Counted from the first letter of the stretch, positions 39,466 through 49,661 are shown. The stretch is 64,000 nucleotides of DNA from Pseudoalteromonas sp. '520P1 No. 423' (GCF_001269985.1 NZ_BBZB01000001.1:310001-374000); one strand, 5' to 3'. A program made the numbers and translations. The notes: a model not told the origin generated them from the letters alone.

Positions 39466-40722
39466 ATGAAAGGCATTAAAGTTTCAGTAGAACAATTACA
39501 GCCGGGTATATTTATTCAGCTACCGCTTAAGTGGTTTCAACATCCATTCGTATTAAATAACTTTAAAATAAAATCGACAGTTCAAATTAAAGTAATCAAA
39601 AACCTAGGCATCAAACATGTTATCGCCTTTCCAACAAAAAGTGATAAGAAACCACTTACTGTAAGTGAAATATGTATTGAAGTTGCAACAAATCCAACAG
39701 AGGCCAATGAATTAAAAGACGAACTAACGGTTTTAAAAGAGCTAAGAATTGAAAAATTAAAACAATTCCGTCGCAATATAAATCGCTCTGAAAAAAACTT
39801 TAAACGCTCAATGCTGCATGTTCGCACCGTGATGAAAGATATTCGCAGCAGGCCAGTACAAGCAATAGATCAAGCTAGCCAATTGATAGACGAAATATCA
39901 GAGCAGTTATTAAGTAAAGGCGATATTGTTTTACACTTAATGAGTGAGTCAAAAGAAGACGAAAATCTATATTACCACTCATTAAATGTGGCCATTTTAG
40001 CTATGCTTATTGGTAAAAAGAAAGGGCTAGCAAAAACATCTCTAACAACATTAGGTATGGCCGCATTATTTCATGATATTGGTAAACTGAAAGTTCCCAC
40101 TCAAATATTACGCAAAACAGCAGCACTAACCGGCCCAGAAGAAAACTTTTTAAAATTGCACCCGCAATACAGTATTGAATTATTAGATTTAGCTCATGAC
40201 TTTGATAAAAAAGCCAAACGAATAATTGAGCAGCATCATGAATTATACGATGGCAGTGGCTACCCAAATAAACTTAAAGGTCATCAGTTAGACCCTTTGG
40301 CAAATATACATAGCGTTGTGAATAGTTACGATAATTTATGCCACCCGAGCGACACTAAAAAAGCTAAAACCCCCTATTCTGCTTTATCCCATTTATTTAA
40401 AAGAGATAAGCATAAATATGAACCTCATTCATTAGGCTTATTCGTTAAACTTCTAGGAATTTACCCACCTGGAACAGTTGTAGAGTTAGATACAGGGCAA
40501 ATTAGCTTAGTTATATCAGTAAATTTAAGTAAGTTACTATTTCCTAATGTGCTCATTTTTGATCCACTAATTCCCAAAGAACAGGCTGTGATCATAGATT
40601 TAGATGAATCACATGAATTAAAAATTGCTAGAGCATTAAATTTAAATCAGATATCCAAAGAGGTATATGAATATTTAAGCCCTAGAAGTCGTGTTAGCTA
40701 TTTTATAGAGCAAGTTAAATAG
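39466..40722 (+). CDS. HD-GYP cyclic-di-GMP phosphodiesterase with DUF3391 N-domain
   Basis: 418 residues. Residues 1-130 are the DUF3391-type domain often placed before HD-GYP. The catalytic domain has the HD pair in LFHDIGKLKVP (H203, D204) and the complete HHELYDGSGYP signature (257-267), so an active phosphodiesterase that breaks c-di-GMP is expected. The C-terminal part is a variable beta region (LGIYPPGTVVELDTGQ). No receiver domain. Cytoplasmic; probably affects motility or biofilm switching. Single gene. Confidence 0.92.
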   Translation: MKGIKVSVEQLQPGIFIQLPLKWFQHPFVLNNFKIKSTVQIKVIKNLGIKHVIAFPTKSDKKPLTVSEICIEVATNPTEANELKDELTVLKELRIEKLKQFRRNINRSEKNFKRSMLHVRTVMKDIRSRPVQAIDQASQLIDEISEQLLSKGDIVLHLMSESKEDENLYYHSLNVAILAMLIGKKKGLAKTSLTTLGMAALFHDIGKLKVPTQILRKTAALTGPEENFLKLHPQYSIELLDLAHDFDKKAKRIIEQHHELYDGSGYPNKLKGHQLDPLANIHSVVNSYDNLCHPSDTKKAKTPYSALSHLFKRDKHKYEPHSLGLFVKLLGIYPPGTVVELDTGQISLVISVNLSKLLFPNVLIFDPLIPKEQAVIIDLDESHELKIARALNLNQISKEVYEYLSPRSRVSYFIEQVK

Positions 40723-40733
40723 CCTATTTAAAA

Positions 40734-41567
40734 TTAGGGTTTTAGAAATTCATGAGTTTTAACCACTTGCTCTCTTTGAGAAAAACTTAACATTTGATCT
40801 GCAACTGCACCTGAATTTCCTGATTGATAAATTTCAGATAATACATTTTTCATGCCTGCCATCGCTGCGCGTTGCAAATCTGAAGGGATAATTATGAGTT
40901 GATAACCAAGCTGCTTTAAGCGTATCGTTGATACTAAAGGTGTTTTACCGCTATGAAACATATTAATCAATTTAGGGCCGGGAACTTGCTCCGCTATTAA
41001 TTCTATTTGCGCTACTGTTTCTGGTGCTTCTACAAAAATCATATCAGCACCTGCCTCAACATATGCTTTAGCTCTTCCAATGGCATCTTCAAACCCAGTA
41101 ACAGCAATGGCATCAGTTCGTGCAATTATCATCATGTTACCAGCATATTTTTTTGCAACTGCAATCTTATGTTTCATTTCTTCAATACTGATCAGTGACT
41201 TGCCATCTAAATGACCACATCGCTTAGGAAACTGCTGATCTTCAATGTGCAATGCAGCCACTCCAGCATTACTAAATCGCTCAACTGTTCGCTTAACATT
41301 TATTTCATTACCAAACCCTGTATCCGCATCCGCTATGACAGGTAAATTGGTTGATTCAACTATTTGCCTCATTCTGTCTGCAACTTCAGTTAAAGTGAGT
41401 AAACCAATATCAGGTACCCCAGTACTGCGCGCAATAGCCCCACCGCTTGCATAAATTGCGCTAAAACCTGCTTGTTCAACTAAGCGCGCCGATAAACCAT
41501 CAAATATACCAGGTGCCGTTACTATGCTTTGCAGCTCAATTAATTCAACTAATCTATTGTTTTTCAT
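40734..41567 (-). CDS. Isocitrate lyase/PEP mutase family enzyme (methylisocitrate-lyase-like)
   Basis: About 277 residues from ATG 41567 (MKNNRLVELIEL); the frame is open 11 codons further. Core features: APGIFDGLSARLVEQAGFSAIYASG, DADTGFG (metal-binding Asp pair), EDQQFPKRCGHLDGK with the catalytic Cys loop KRCGH, and IIARTDA. Candidates are 2-methylisocitrate lyase, oxaloacetate decarboxylase-type or a carboxyphosphonoenolpyruvate-mutase relative; no prpC or prpD gene is nearby, so I give no symbol. Divergent from an AraC regulator 120 bases away, probably its controller. Confidence 0.85.
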   Translation of the reverse strand: MKNNRLVELIELQSIVTAPGIFDGLSARLVEQAGFSAIYASGGAIARSTGVPDIGLLTLTEVADRMRQIVESTNLPVIADADTGFGNEINVKRTVERFSNAGVAALHIEDQQFPKRCGHLDGKSLISIEEMKHKIAVAKKYAGNMMIIARTDAIAVTGFEDAIGRAKAYVEAGADMIFVEAPETVAQIELIAEQVPGPKLINMFHSGKTPLVSTIRLKQLGYQLIIIPSDLQRAAMAGMKNVLSEIYQSGNSGAVADQMLSFSQREQVVKTHEFLKP

Positions 41568-41687
41568 GATATATACCTGTTTAAAAGTGAAACATTCCAA
41601 GTAAAGATATAAAACTACTTGATTACTTTATTGAATAAACAGCATATACTGCCCACAAATGTCTTTCTTACTAATAAATGACTATTT

Positions 41688-42497
41688 ATGTCGACTAACG
41701 GACACGACTGGAAATTATTTAAACCTAGGCTGAGTATATTCAAAAAACTGCCTTATCCAGTTTTTATGAAAGCAAAAGATTTGCCTCCTAGAGGAAAAGT
41801 AATTGGTCACAAACATGATTGGGACCAATTGATTTATGCAGTATCAGGCTTATTAGAAGTCAATAGCATTAAAGGCGATCACCTTATTCCATCAGGGCAA
41901 GCTATATGGATACCAGCCAATCAACTTCATAGTATTGCCACAATTAATGGGGCAAAACTTCGCAGTGTGCATCTACAGAAAGGTCTAATAAATCAATTAG
42001 ATAAAGATATTACAGTATTAAAAGTTGATAGTTTAACCAGAGAGTTAATTAGCAAGGCAACTCACTTTCCCTTTTCTGAAACCATCAATTCTAGTTTTAC
42101 TAAGCAACAAACCCGCTTACTTAATGTGCTAGTTGATGAAATAACACAACTAGAACAAGTACCTTTATGCCTGCCTTTATCAAACGATCCATTATTGTTA
42201 CCCATTCTGATTTGGCAGCAAAAAACTCCTGATAGTAATAAAACATTACAAATGTGGTCACAGGAATTGGGCGCTAGTACAAAAACAATAGCCAGACGAT
42301 TCGACTCAAAACTCGGTATTAACTTCACTAAATGGCGAGAACAATTAAGATTACATAAAGCAATTCAATGGCTAAGTGAAAATAGATCAGTGACAGATGT
42401 CGCTTTAAGTTTAGGATATGACTCACTGCCTGCATTTATTCAAATGTTTAAGAGACAAACAGGTACTACACCTGGAAAATTTGTAAATATTAAATAA
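41688..42497 (+). CDS. AraC-family transcriptional regulator with cupin sensor
   Basis: 269 residues: N-terminal cupin (HKHDWDQLIYAVSGLLEVNS; IWIPANQLHSI, about residues 43-90) and a C-terminal double HTH (MWSQELGASTKTIARRFDSK; VTDVALSLGYDSLPAFIQMF). ATG start 41688. Divergent from the lyase gene at 40734-41567, which it probably regulates. Confidence 0.9.
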   Translation: MSTNGHDWKLFKPRLSIFKKLPYPVFMKAKDLPPRGKVIGHKHDWDQLIYAVSGLLEVNSIKGDHLIPSGQAIWIPANQLHSIATINGAKLRSVHLQKGLINQLDKDITVLKVDSLTRELISKATHFPFSETINSSFTKQQTRLLNVLVDEITQLEQVPLCLPLSNDPLLLPILIWQQKTPDSNKTLQMWSQELGASTKTIARRFDSKLGINFTKWREQLRLHKAIQWLSENRSVTDVALSLGYDSLPAFIQMFKRQTGTTPGKFVNIK

Positions 42498-42802
42498 ACA
42501 GTATTCGTCAATTTGCTACATTTCGCCTCCTTTATTCAAAACAACCATCCAACACCTTAACTTTATTCAATAAGTAAACTTACTCATCACTTTTAATATA
42601 TTGATTTAAATACTTTATGAACAAGAAATTATGAATGACATCAAACCCTTTTTACCGATCATAAAGGCGCTTACCTTAAATATAGTTATTGCCACTTCAA
42701 GTGTAGAAATAACCATAAAATACAGTCGGTTTTAAGATATTAAAATTACAAAGCCGCCTCTTTAATGAACATTTTTTACATTATTATCAATTAGAGACTG
42801 AA
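42498..42802. other. Intergenic region upstream of the secreted nuclease
   Basis: About 305 bases, AT-rich. A 34-codon frame at 42631-42735 has no ribosome site and is probably chance. Presumably holds the promoter of the nuclease gene; no clear element found. Confidence 0.5.
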
Positions 42803-45190
42803 ATGAAAAAAATAATACCAATTCTAGCTGGATTAGCTGTTTCACACGCCCACGCAAATGTTGTGATCACTGAGTACGTTGAAGGTGGTGGCACAAATAA
42901 AGTGATCGAAATATCCAATCTTGGCACTGAGAATGTAAATCTGAAAGAGCAAGGTTACAAGCTCTCTTTGTACTCCAATGGCTCAGCAACGGCAACAGGT
43001 GAAACAGACCTGATTGGCACTTTAATACCCTCATCTAGTATTGTTATTTATAATAATGGTGCAACAGATGCGTTTAAAAAATCGGCACCACAAGGTATTG
43101 ATGGCAGTAGTTCAGCTAACTTTAATGGTGATGATGCTGTTGTTTTATCTAATTCAGCAGGGATTGTTGATAGCTTTGGTCAAGTGGGTGTTCGTCAACA
43201 ATGGTCTAATGATGATGGGTTTAATTCTAAAGATAAGACCTTACGCCGCTTAGAAAGTATCACTGAAGGCGATAGTATTTCTGACGAGGATTTTACTAGT
43301 CAAATGTCACAATGGGCTACTTTTGATAAAGATACTTCTGACGGCTTAGGCTGCATGGGTGAAGCTGCTTGTACAGGTAATGAACCTCTACCTATTGAAG
43401 AAGTCGATAATACACCGCCAGGTGTTGTGATTATTTCAGAGTACATTGAAGGTGGTAGTAACAATAAAGTTATCGAAATATCTAACATTGGTGGCTCTGA
43501 CGTTGATTTAGCACCTGAAGGATATAAATTAGAGCTATTTTCTAATGGTGCCAGTGAAGCAAACTCTGAGGCATTATTACAAGGTTTATTAGTACCCGGT
43601 TCAAGTATTGTTATATACAATAACGGCGCAACCGATGACTTTAAGAAAGAAGCACCTCAAGGGATTGAAGCATCAAACGTCATTGCATTCAACGGTGATG
43701 ATGCCATTGTGTTATCAAATAAAGATGGCGTTGTTGATAGTTTTGGTCAAGTTGGCGTTCGCCAACAGTGGACAAATGACTCAGGTTTTGATTCTAAAGA
43801 TAAAACCTTACGTCGATTAGGAACTGTATTAACTGGTGATACTATTTCTGATGATGACTTTACAAGTCAGTTATCACAATGGTCTGTATTTGATAAAGAT
43901 ACTGCAGATGGCCTTGGTTGTACTGGTGAAGATATCTGTACAGGCACTGAGCCACAACCAGGTGTAGGTACTGAAACCGGTGATGGAACCGGCGGTGGTA
44001 GCGAAAGCATTTGTACAAACTGTCCAGATATTACTAAAGTGGCAGATCAAGCTACATTTAACGATAGTGTTTATTACACAAATACGATTGCCGCAGATGA
44101 AAGTAACAAAACAGCCTTCAAAGCAGCTATCACACAAGATATATCAGCATTTCATAAACAGCTTAGTTATTCTGAAGTATGGACTGCAATGACTTATACA
44201 GATCAAGATCCTGCTATCGCAGATAATATTCTGTTAATTTATTCAGGTCGTTCAATTCCTAAAGCTGAGAATGGATCTGGTTCTGCTTCAACCAATCAAG
44301 ATTACTGGAATCGCGAACACGTTTGGGCTAAAAGCCATGGTTTTCCTGATTCTAGCCAATTAGGTTATACAGATATTCATCATCTTCGCCCTGCTGATGT
44401 ATCAATGAATACACAACGTAGTGATAATGACTTTGGTAATGGCGGTACTCCGGTAATAGAAGCACCCGAAAACTCAAAAAATGGTTCAATTTCATGGGAA
44501 CCAAGAAATCCAGTTAAGGGTGACGTTGCGCGTATGATGTTCTATATGGATACACGTTATGAAGTGGGTAATGTCTCAAACATGCCTGATCTTGTATTAG
44601 TTGATAAGGCAGAAACATTACGCACAGGTTTCTCTGATGGCATAGGTGAACTTGGCAAATTATGTACTTTATTAGAATGGCATGAAAATGACCCAATTGA
44701 TGAATTTGAATTAAAACGAAATAATACAATTTACGAATATCAAGGTAACCGTAACCCGTATATAGATCATCCAGAATGGGTTGATGTTATTTATAAAGAA
44801 CAATGTGAAACACCTGTAGATAAAGCATTAACAGCTAGTATTTCTGGTGCTCAAAATGTTGAAGAAGGACAATCAATAACACTTACAGCTTCAGCTAACC
44901 TAGAAGATGTCACTTACAGTTGGCAACAAGTAAGTGGTCCTGAAATTACACTTTCAAATACAACCGAAGCGAACATTACATTTACGGCACCTGATGTAGA
45001 CAGTGATACTGCAATTAGCTTTAGTGTAACAATTACAAAGGATAGTGAAACAGTTACTGAAATTGCAAGCTTTAACATTACAAATAAAACGGAAGAAGCT
45101 AAGCCTGAAGAAAATAAATCTTCAAGTGGTGGTTCGCTGTATTACTTATTTACGATGTTAATTGGTTTAACTTTATTCAGACGTAAATAG
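42803..45190 (+). CDS. Secreted endonuclease I with two lamin-tail domains and GlyGly-CTERM
   Basis: 795 residues. Signal peptide 1-18. Two tandem lamin-tail domains (about 19-190 and 207-380) match almost position by position (VITEYVEGGGTNKVIEISN versus IISEYIEGGSNNKVIEISN), each ending with a DGLGC...C pair. Endonuclease I domain about 420-665 with the His-metal motif NREHVWAKSHGFP (503-515) and DIHHLRP (524-530). An Ig/PKD-like domain follows at 675-762. The C-terminus is SSGGS, a hydrophobic helix and FRRK, a GlyGly-CTERM signal read by rhombosortase after type II secretion. Probably surface-released and degrades extracellular DNA for nutrient or biofilm purposes. Confidence 0.9.
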   Translation: MKKIIPILAGLAVSHAHANVVITEYVEGGGTNKVIEISNLGTENVNLKEQGYKLSLYSNGSATATGETDLIGTLIPSSSIVIYNNGATDAFKKSAPQGIDGSSSANFNGDDAVVLSNSAGIVDSFGQVGVRQQWSNDDGFNSKDKTLRRLESITEGDSISDEDFTSQMSQWATFDKDTSDGLGCMGEAACTGNEPLPIEEVDNTPPGVVIISEYIEGGSNNKVIEISNIGGSDVDLAPEGYKLELFSNGASEANSEALLQGLLVPGSSIVIYNNGATDDFKKEAPQGIEASNVIAFNGDDAIVLSNKDGVVDSFGQVGVRQQWTNDSGFDSKDKTLRRLGTVLTGDTISDDDFTSQLSQWSVFDKDTADGLGCTGEDICTGTEPQPGVGTETGDGTGGGSESICTNCPDITKVADQATFNDSVYYTNTIAADESNKTAFKAAITQDISAFHKQLSYSEVWTAMTYTDQDPAIADNILLIYSGRSIPKAENGSGSASTNQDYWNREHVWAKSHGFPDSSQLGYTDIHHLRPADVSMNTQRSDNDFGNGGTPVIEAPENSKNGSISWEPRNPVKGDVARMMFYMDTRYEVGNVSNMPDLVLVDKAETLRTGFSDGIGELGKLCTLLEWHENDPIDEFELKRNNTIYEYQGNRNPYIDHPEWVDVIYKEQCETPVDKALTASISGAQNVEEGQSITLTASANLEDVTYSWQQVSGPEITLSNTTEANITFTAPDVDSDTAISFSVTITKDSETVTEIASFNITNKTEEAKPEENKSSSGGSLYYLFTMLIGLTLFRRK

Positions 45191-45200
45191 CATCCCCTAA

Positions 45201-45235
45201 GCCTCTCTCGTTCACCACTAGAGAGGCTTTTTAAA
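45201..45235 (+). terminator. Rho-independent terminator after the nuclease gene
   Basis: GCCTCTCT / AGAGAGGC with an 11-base loop, followed by TTTTT. Confidence 0.85.
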
Positions 45236-45319
45236 AACTTACAATCAAAACTTCCTCAAATACAGCTAATAAACTACCATAACCGCGATTTTAGTATTTT
45301 TTAAACATGGATTATTAAT

Positions 45320-46657
45320 TTGCAAACTTTAGCGCAACTCAAGGCGGGACAGTTAAACGGAATTAAGCGGCTGCAACTTGTAGAAGAGTTGACTCAGTTT
45401 CCACAAGAGATTTTTGATTTAGCCGATTCTTTAGAAATATTAGACTTATCTAACAACAAACTCTCAAGTTTGCCTGAAGACCTATATCGATTACATCAAT
45501 TAAAAATCCTATTTATTTCAAATAATGAATTTGAACACCTACCTAATGCTTTAGGTAAATGCCCTAAATTAGAAATGATAGGTTTTAAAGCCAATAAAAT
45601 TAAAACCATCGCAGATAATGCATTACCAGTGCAAACACGTTGGTTAATTTTAACCGATAATAAAATAGAAAAATTACCTAACAATATAGGTAAATTACAC
45701 AGGTTACAAAAGCTGGCACTGGCGGGTAATGAGCTGACTAAGCTGCCAGATACAATGGCAAACTGTAAAAATTTAGAATTAATTCGCTTATCAGCTAATA
45801 AATTAAAAGCATTACCTGATTGGTTAATACAATTACCTAAACTTGCGTGGTTTGCATGCTCAGGTAATGACTTTAATGCTAATACATCCAATAACAGCCA
45901 AGTTGCACAAGTAAAACTGACTGATTTTGAATTAACCCAGCAGATTGGTGAAGGCGCATCTGGTTGTATTCATAAAGCAAAATGGCTTAATCAACCAAAT
46001 AGCTTAACGGGTACCTCACAAGATATTGCTGTTAAATTATTTAAAGGCGAAGTAACGAGTGATGGCTATCCTCAAGATGAATTAAATTGTTGTCTTACAG
46101 CGGGCGAACACCCTAATTTAATTAAAGTTATTGGCAAAATAGCCCAAACAAATCAACTTGGCTTAGTTATGGAATTAATACCAAGTACTTATGGTAATTT
46201 AGGCTTACCACCTTCATTAAAAACCTGTACTAGAGATACATTCGAAACCAACACTTCGTTTTCTATTTCTGAAATACTTAAAATCACAATACAAATGTCC
46301 ACTACTTTAGCGCATTTACACAAAAACAAAGTAAGTCATGGTGATATCTATGCGCATAATACGATGTTCAATAATCGTTGTGACATGTTATTTGGTGACT
46401 TTGGCGCTGCAACTGATTTATCTGGTTTAACACGTATTCAACAAGAAGCCATTGAAAGTATTGAAGTTCGTGCGTTTGGTTGCTTATTAGATGATTTATT
46501 ATCTTTGAATAACGAAAATAATTTAGTGGTTGATCAGCTTTACAAGATAAAAGATAACTGTATGCAGCAAATAACATCTCAGCGACCAAAATTTGCTGAG
46601 ATTCATCAGGTGTTAAGCGGTATAACTCATTCACTGATACAAATGACTGTTGAGTAA
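45320..46657 (+). CDS. Leucine-rich-repeat protein kinase
   Basis: 445 residues, TTG start at 45320 (an ATG just upstream runs into a stop). Residues 15-185 hold about seven LRRs of the bacterial 23-residue type (LEILDLSNNKLSSLPEDLYR; LQKLALAGNELTKLPDTMAN). Residues 203-440 are a Hanks-type kinase: G-loop GEGASG (210-215), lysine in AVKLFKG (K239), catalytic HGDIYAHN (D342, N347) and DFG (360-362). HGD replaces the usual HRD, and no activation-loop APE is clear, so it is a divergent kinase. No membrane helix, hence a cytoplasmic sensor or regulator. No phosphatase gene adjacent. Confidence 0.88.
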   Translation: MQTLAQLKAGQLNGIKRLQLVEELTQFPQEIFDLADSLEILDLSNNKLSSLPEDLYRLHQLKILFISNNEFEHLPNALGKCPKLEMIGFKANKIKTIADNALPVQTRWLILTDNKIEKLPNNIGKLHRLQKLALAGNELTKLPDTMANCKNLELIRLSANKLKALPDWLIQLPKLAWFACSGNDFNANTSNNSQVAQVKLTDFELTQQIGEGASGCIHKAKWLNQPNSLTGTSQDIAVKLFKGEVTSDGYPQDELNCCLTAGEHPNLIKVIGKIAQTNQLGLVMELIPSTYGNLGLPPSLKTCTRDTFETNTSFSISEILKITIQMSTTLAHLHKNKVSHGDIYAHNTMFNNRCDMLFGDFGAATDLSGLTRIQQEAIESIEVRAFGCLLDDLLSLNNENNLVVDQLYKIKDNCMQQITSQRPKFAEIHQVLSGITHSLIQMTVE

Positions 46658-46906
46658 TCTCACTCTATTACTTAATTATTTTTTAACCCAATCCTAAGCA
46701 GATAAAAACAGTATTTATCTGCTTTTCATAATCTAATATACAAATCTAAAGGCGTTAATTTAGGCTCTTATAAAAAACGCAGTTTTATTCATTAACAGAT
46801 CCACCACCTTCTCATAAAAATTAAACGTACTTGTCATCTAGCAGTAAAAATTAATGGTTAAATTTCGATTTCTGACATTTTTTCATTGAGATTTTTGGTG
46901 GTTTTT

Positions 46907-47605
46907 ATGGAACAAAATATTATTCAGATTGATGCGCATTCAAATGCGCTAAGCTTTGATATTATCAATGCAAAAGCAATATCATTAACGCATAAAAGTT
47001 CACTACTTAATTTATTAAATCGTCATTATAAAACTTTAACGGTTAATGACTTATTTGATCATAACGAACACTTAGAAAACCTATATATTTTAGAGTTTAA
47101 ATACAACAATCAAATCATAGCTGCTCGCCAAATTTATTTTGTGCCTTTTATTAAAATGGCACCACAATGGGCGCAAGATATCGCAAAGCATTTCAATATA
47201 AAACGCTTTGCCATAGGCTCTAGAGCTATAGTTCACCCTGACTTTCAAAACTTACAATTAGGTCGTCGATTAATCAGAAAAGGCAATCAATACGCTTTTA
47301 ATCATTTTAAAGTAAATTGCATACTTGGCTCGTCGACCAGCATAGGAGCAATGGCACTGTATATGAAACTTGGTGCATATATGTATAAACCGAGTTTATC
47401 TTCCTTGCCACTAAAGCCTAAAAAACGCGTACTCCCTTTATTTAAACGGTTAACCAGTTCAAGAGAATTTAAATTATTAAGATTAGATGTACCATTAAAA
47501 TATCTTTATTTTAATGTACCTACACCTAAAAATATGGAGCCTTTTTTATATCAAAATCCGAAACAAAAAAACGATAAAATTTCCGCATATACTCATTGTA
47601 AATAA
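46907..47605 (+). CDS. GNAT-like acyltransferase
   Basis: About 232 residues from ATG 46907 (MEQNIIQIDAHSN), with GGTGG upstream; the frame is open 7 codons further. The central part has the GNAT acetyl-CoA pattern: IGSRAIVHPDFQNLQLGRRLIRKG (loop Q..G.G.. type) and SSTSIGAMALYMKLGAY. An N-acyl amino acid synthase-like or hydrolase-linked GNAT is possible; the substrate is unknown. Single gene between the kinase and the peptidase. Confidence 0.72.
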   Translation: MEQNIIQIDAHSNALSFDIINAKAISLTHKSSLLNLLNRHYKTLTVNDLFDHNEHLENLYILEFKYNNQIIAARQIYFVPFIKMAPQWAQDIAKHFNIKRFAIGSRAIVHPDFQNLQLGRRLIRKGNQYAFNHFKVNCILGSSTSIGAMALYMKLGAYMYKPSLSSLPLKPKKRVLPLFKRLTSSREFKLLRLDVPLKYLYFNVPTPKNMEPFLYQNPKQKNDKISAYTHCK

Positions 47606-47664
47606 CGGGGTTTTACTAGATATTAAACATACTTAAAATTAATAAATAAAATGATATTTAAGCT

Positions 47665-48984
47665 ATGTTTAAAATAATAAAAATACCCACATTATTACTA
47701 TTAGTATGTTGTTTTACATCATTAACACACGCAAATGCGTACCTAGATCACAATGAAAAACAGATTGTTACTGAAGTTAAATTAGCCATACCAAAAGCCT
47801 TACAAGAAATAGAACAAGCCGTTAATATCAATAGTGGTTCAATGAATATTGCAGGTGTAAAGCAAGTTGGCGAATTGGCCAAACAACAGTTATCTGATAT
47901 TGGCTTTGATGTACAATGGCTAGATGGCAGCGAATTTAATCGCGCAGGCCATATTTTAGCAACCCATAATAGTAAAAAACCTAATGCACTTAAAGTTTTA
48001 ATGATCGGTCATTTAGATACTGTATTTGCAAAAAATGATGACTTTCAAAAATTTAAAATGTTAAGTGATACGCAAGCCGCAGGGCCAGGTGTAGCCGATA
48101 TGAAAGGCGGCAATACCATTATAATTTCAGCAATGCGTATTTTAAAAAAGCTTAATTTACTTGATAACATCAGTATCAAAGTGCTGTTAACAGGCGATGA
48201 AGAAAGCAGTGGCCGACCTTTATCTTTGTCTAAAAAAGCCATCGTAGATAGCGCAATTTGGGCAGATATTGCATTAGGTTTTGAAAATGGTGATAACAAT
48301 ATTAATACTGGCATGGCTGCTCGTAGAGGTTATACCGGCTGGACTTTAAATGTATCAGGCAAACCAGCACATTCGTCACAAATATTTAATGAAGAAATCG
48401 GCTACGGTGCAATTTATGAAACAGCCCGTATTTTAGAAGCTTTTCGAGCGCAATTAGAACAAGAAGAAAACCTTACATTTAACCCAGGCATGATTATTGG
48501 CGGCACTAATATTGACTACGATAAAGCTAAGTCTAGCGGTTCAGCCTTTGGTAAAAGCAATGTGATAGCGCAAACAACTAAAGTAAGAGGTGATTTAAGG
48601 GCGCTATCAAACAGCCAACTTAAAAAAGCTAAGCAAACGATGCTAAATATCGTTAAAAACAACCTAAACCATACAAGTGCTGAACTTATTTTTGAAGCCG
48701 GTTATCCTCCTATGGCGCTCACACAAGGGAACTTAGATTTATTAGCGCAATATAGTCAAATCAGTCAAGATTTAGGTTATAACCCAGTAAAACCTGCTAA
48801 CCCTCGAAAAGCTGGCGCTGCCGATATTTCATTTGCCGCAGAACATGTTGATATGGCACTTGATGGTTTAGGGTTAATGGGCTGGGGTGCACATACTAAA
48901 AATGAAGTAGCAGACTTAACCACTTTAAATAAAAATATCGAAAAAACTGCAATATTAATTTATCGTTTATCTCAACAAAAATAA
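47665..48984 (+). CDS. Secreted M20 family metallopeptidase (glutamate-carboxypeptidase-like)
   Basis: 439 residues with a signal peptide (cleavage near THA-NAYL). Zinc-binding motifs of M20: MIGHLDTVF (His, Asp), AGPGVADMKGGN (bridging Asp), LTGDEESSGRP (catalytic and ligand Glu), and a C-terminal His in WGAHTKNE. The dimerisation lid is inserted at about 225-340. Expected to remove C-terminal residues (glutamate or similar) from small peptides in the periplasm. Confidence 0.9.
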   Translation: MFKIIKIPTLLLLVCCFTSLTHANAYLDHNEKQIVTEVKLAIPKALQEIEQAVNINSGSMNIAGVKQVGELAKQQLSDIGFDVQWLDGSEFNRAGHILATHNSKKPNALKVLMIGHLDTVFAKNDDFQKFKMLSDTQAAGPGVADMKGGNTIIISAMRILKKLNLLDNISIKVLLTGDEESSGRPLSLSKKAIVDSAIWADIALGFENGDNNINTGMAARRGYTGWTLNVSGKPAHSSQIFNEEIGYGAIYETARILEAFRAQLEQEENLTFNPGMIIGGTNIDYDKAKSSGSAFGKSNVIAQTTKVRGDLRALSNSQLKKAKQTMLNIVKNNLNHTSAELIFEAGYPPMALTQGNLDLLAQYSQISQDLGYNPVKPANPRKAGAADISFAAEHVDMALDGLGLMGWGAHTKNEVADLTTLNKNIEKTAILIYRLSQQK

Positions 48985-48994
48985 GCGATTGTAA

Positions 48995-49396
48995 TTATCA
49001 CACAAAATCCAAACTACTTTAGGAGACAATCTTCAGTTTACCTGGCTTGGTATATCAGTTAACAAATTGACAATTAAAAAGGCGAACATTAATGAAATGA
49101 CTTTAATGGCAAGCTTTAACATTAATAATAAAAACGACTTTGTATTACCTTTAGATAAAGTTAATTATTCACTCTCAACGGGTAATAAGTCATTACTGAA
49201 TGGTGTTTTAAATAACCAAAAAATTACCCAAGGTAAAGATAAAATTAACATTCCTTTGACCTTAAAAACCAATCAATTAATTACCAATGTTTTTAGCCTA
49301 TTAAAAAATCCAAACTTGCCACTGACAATCAAAGTAGATAGCCCGCTATTTAACTATAAGACAACCCAGAGCTCAAATTTAACTAGTCTGTTGTAG
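48995..49396 (+). pseudogene. LEA type 2 (LEA14-like) domain fragment
   Basis: The open frame from 48995 carries a WHy/LEA14-like pattern: LGISVNKLTIKKANINEMTL, ASFNINNKNDFVLPLDKVNY, then GVLNNQKITQGK. Homologues are exported lipoproteins; here no signal peptide or ATG exists before the domain, only a TTG at 49067. The gene therefore seems cut at its 5' end, although expression of a 109-residue stub from TTG cannot be excluded. Confidence 0.6.
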
Positions 49397-49430
49397 GATC
49401 ATTTCAGTAAACAATTATACTTTGAGGAAA

Positions 49431-49661
49431 GTCATTCCCGAGTTGTTTTATCGGGAATCTCATCATCAATACTTAAATATATAACGCTGACTCAAACATA
49501 AAACAAGATCTCCGATTAAAACCTTCGGAGATGACGAATGGAAGAATAACGTTACTTGAGGCTCTAATTTTCTACACGGATGTAGTTGTTAAGCAATAGA
49601 ATCAATCATCGATAAGAAAAACCTTAACCGAGGTCATTCCCTAGTTGAATTATCGGTAATC
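49431..49661. repeat. Group of palindromic intergenic repeats
   Basis: Three hairpin units: 49431-49460 (CATTCCCGAG..TATCGGGAATCT), 49506-49535 (AGATCTCCGAT..CTTCGGAGATGAC) and 49631-49661 (CATTCCCTAG..TATCGGTAATCT). The unit at 54169-54197 has the same layout. They look like a REP-type family. The surrounding region 49397-49735 has no gene. Confidence 0.65.

Noticed and set aside
42631..42735. 34-codon frame before the nuclease gene
   Set aside because: No ribosome site, short, composition of intergenic DNA.
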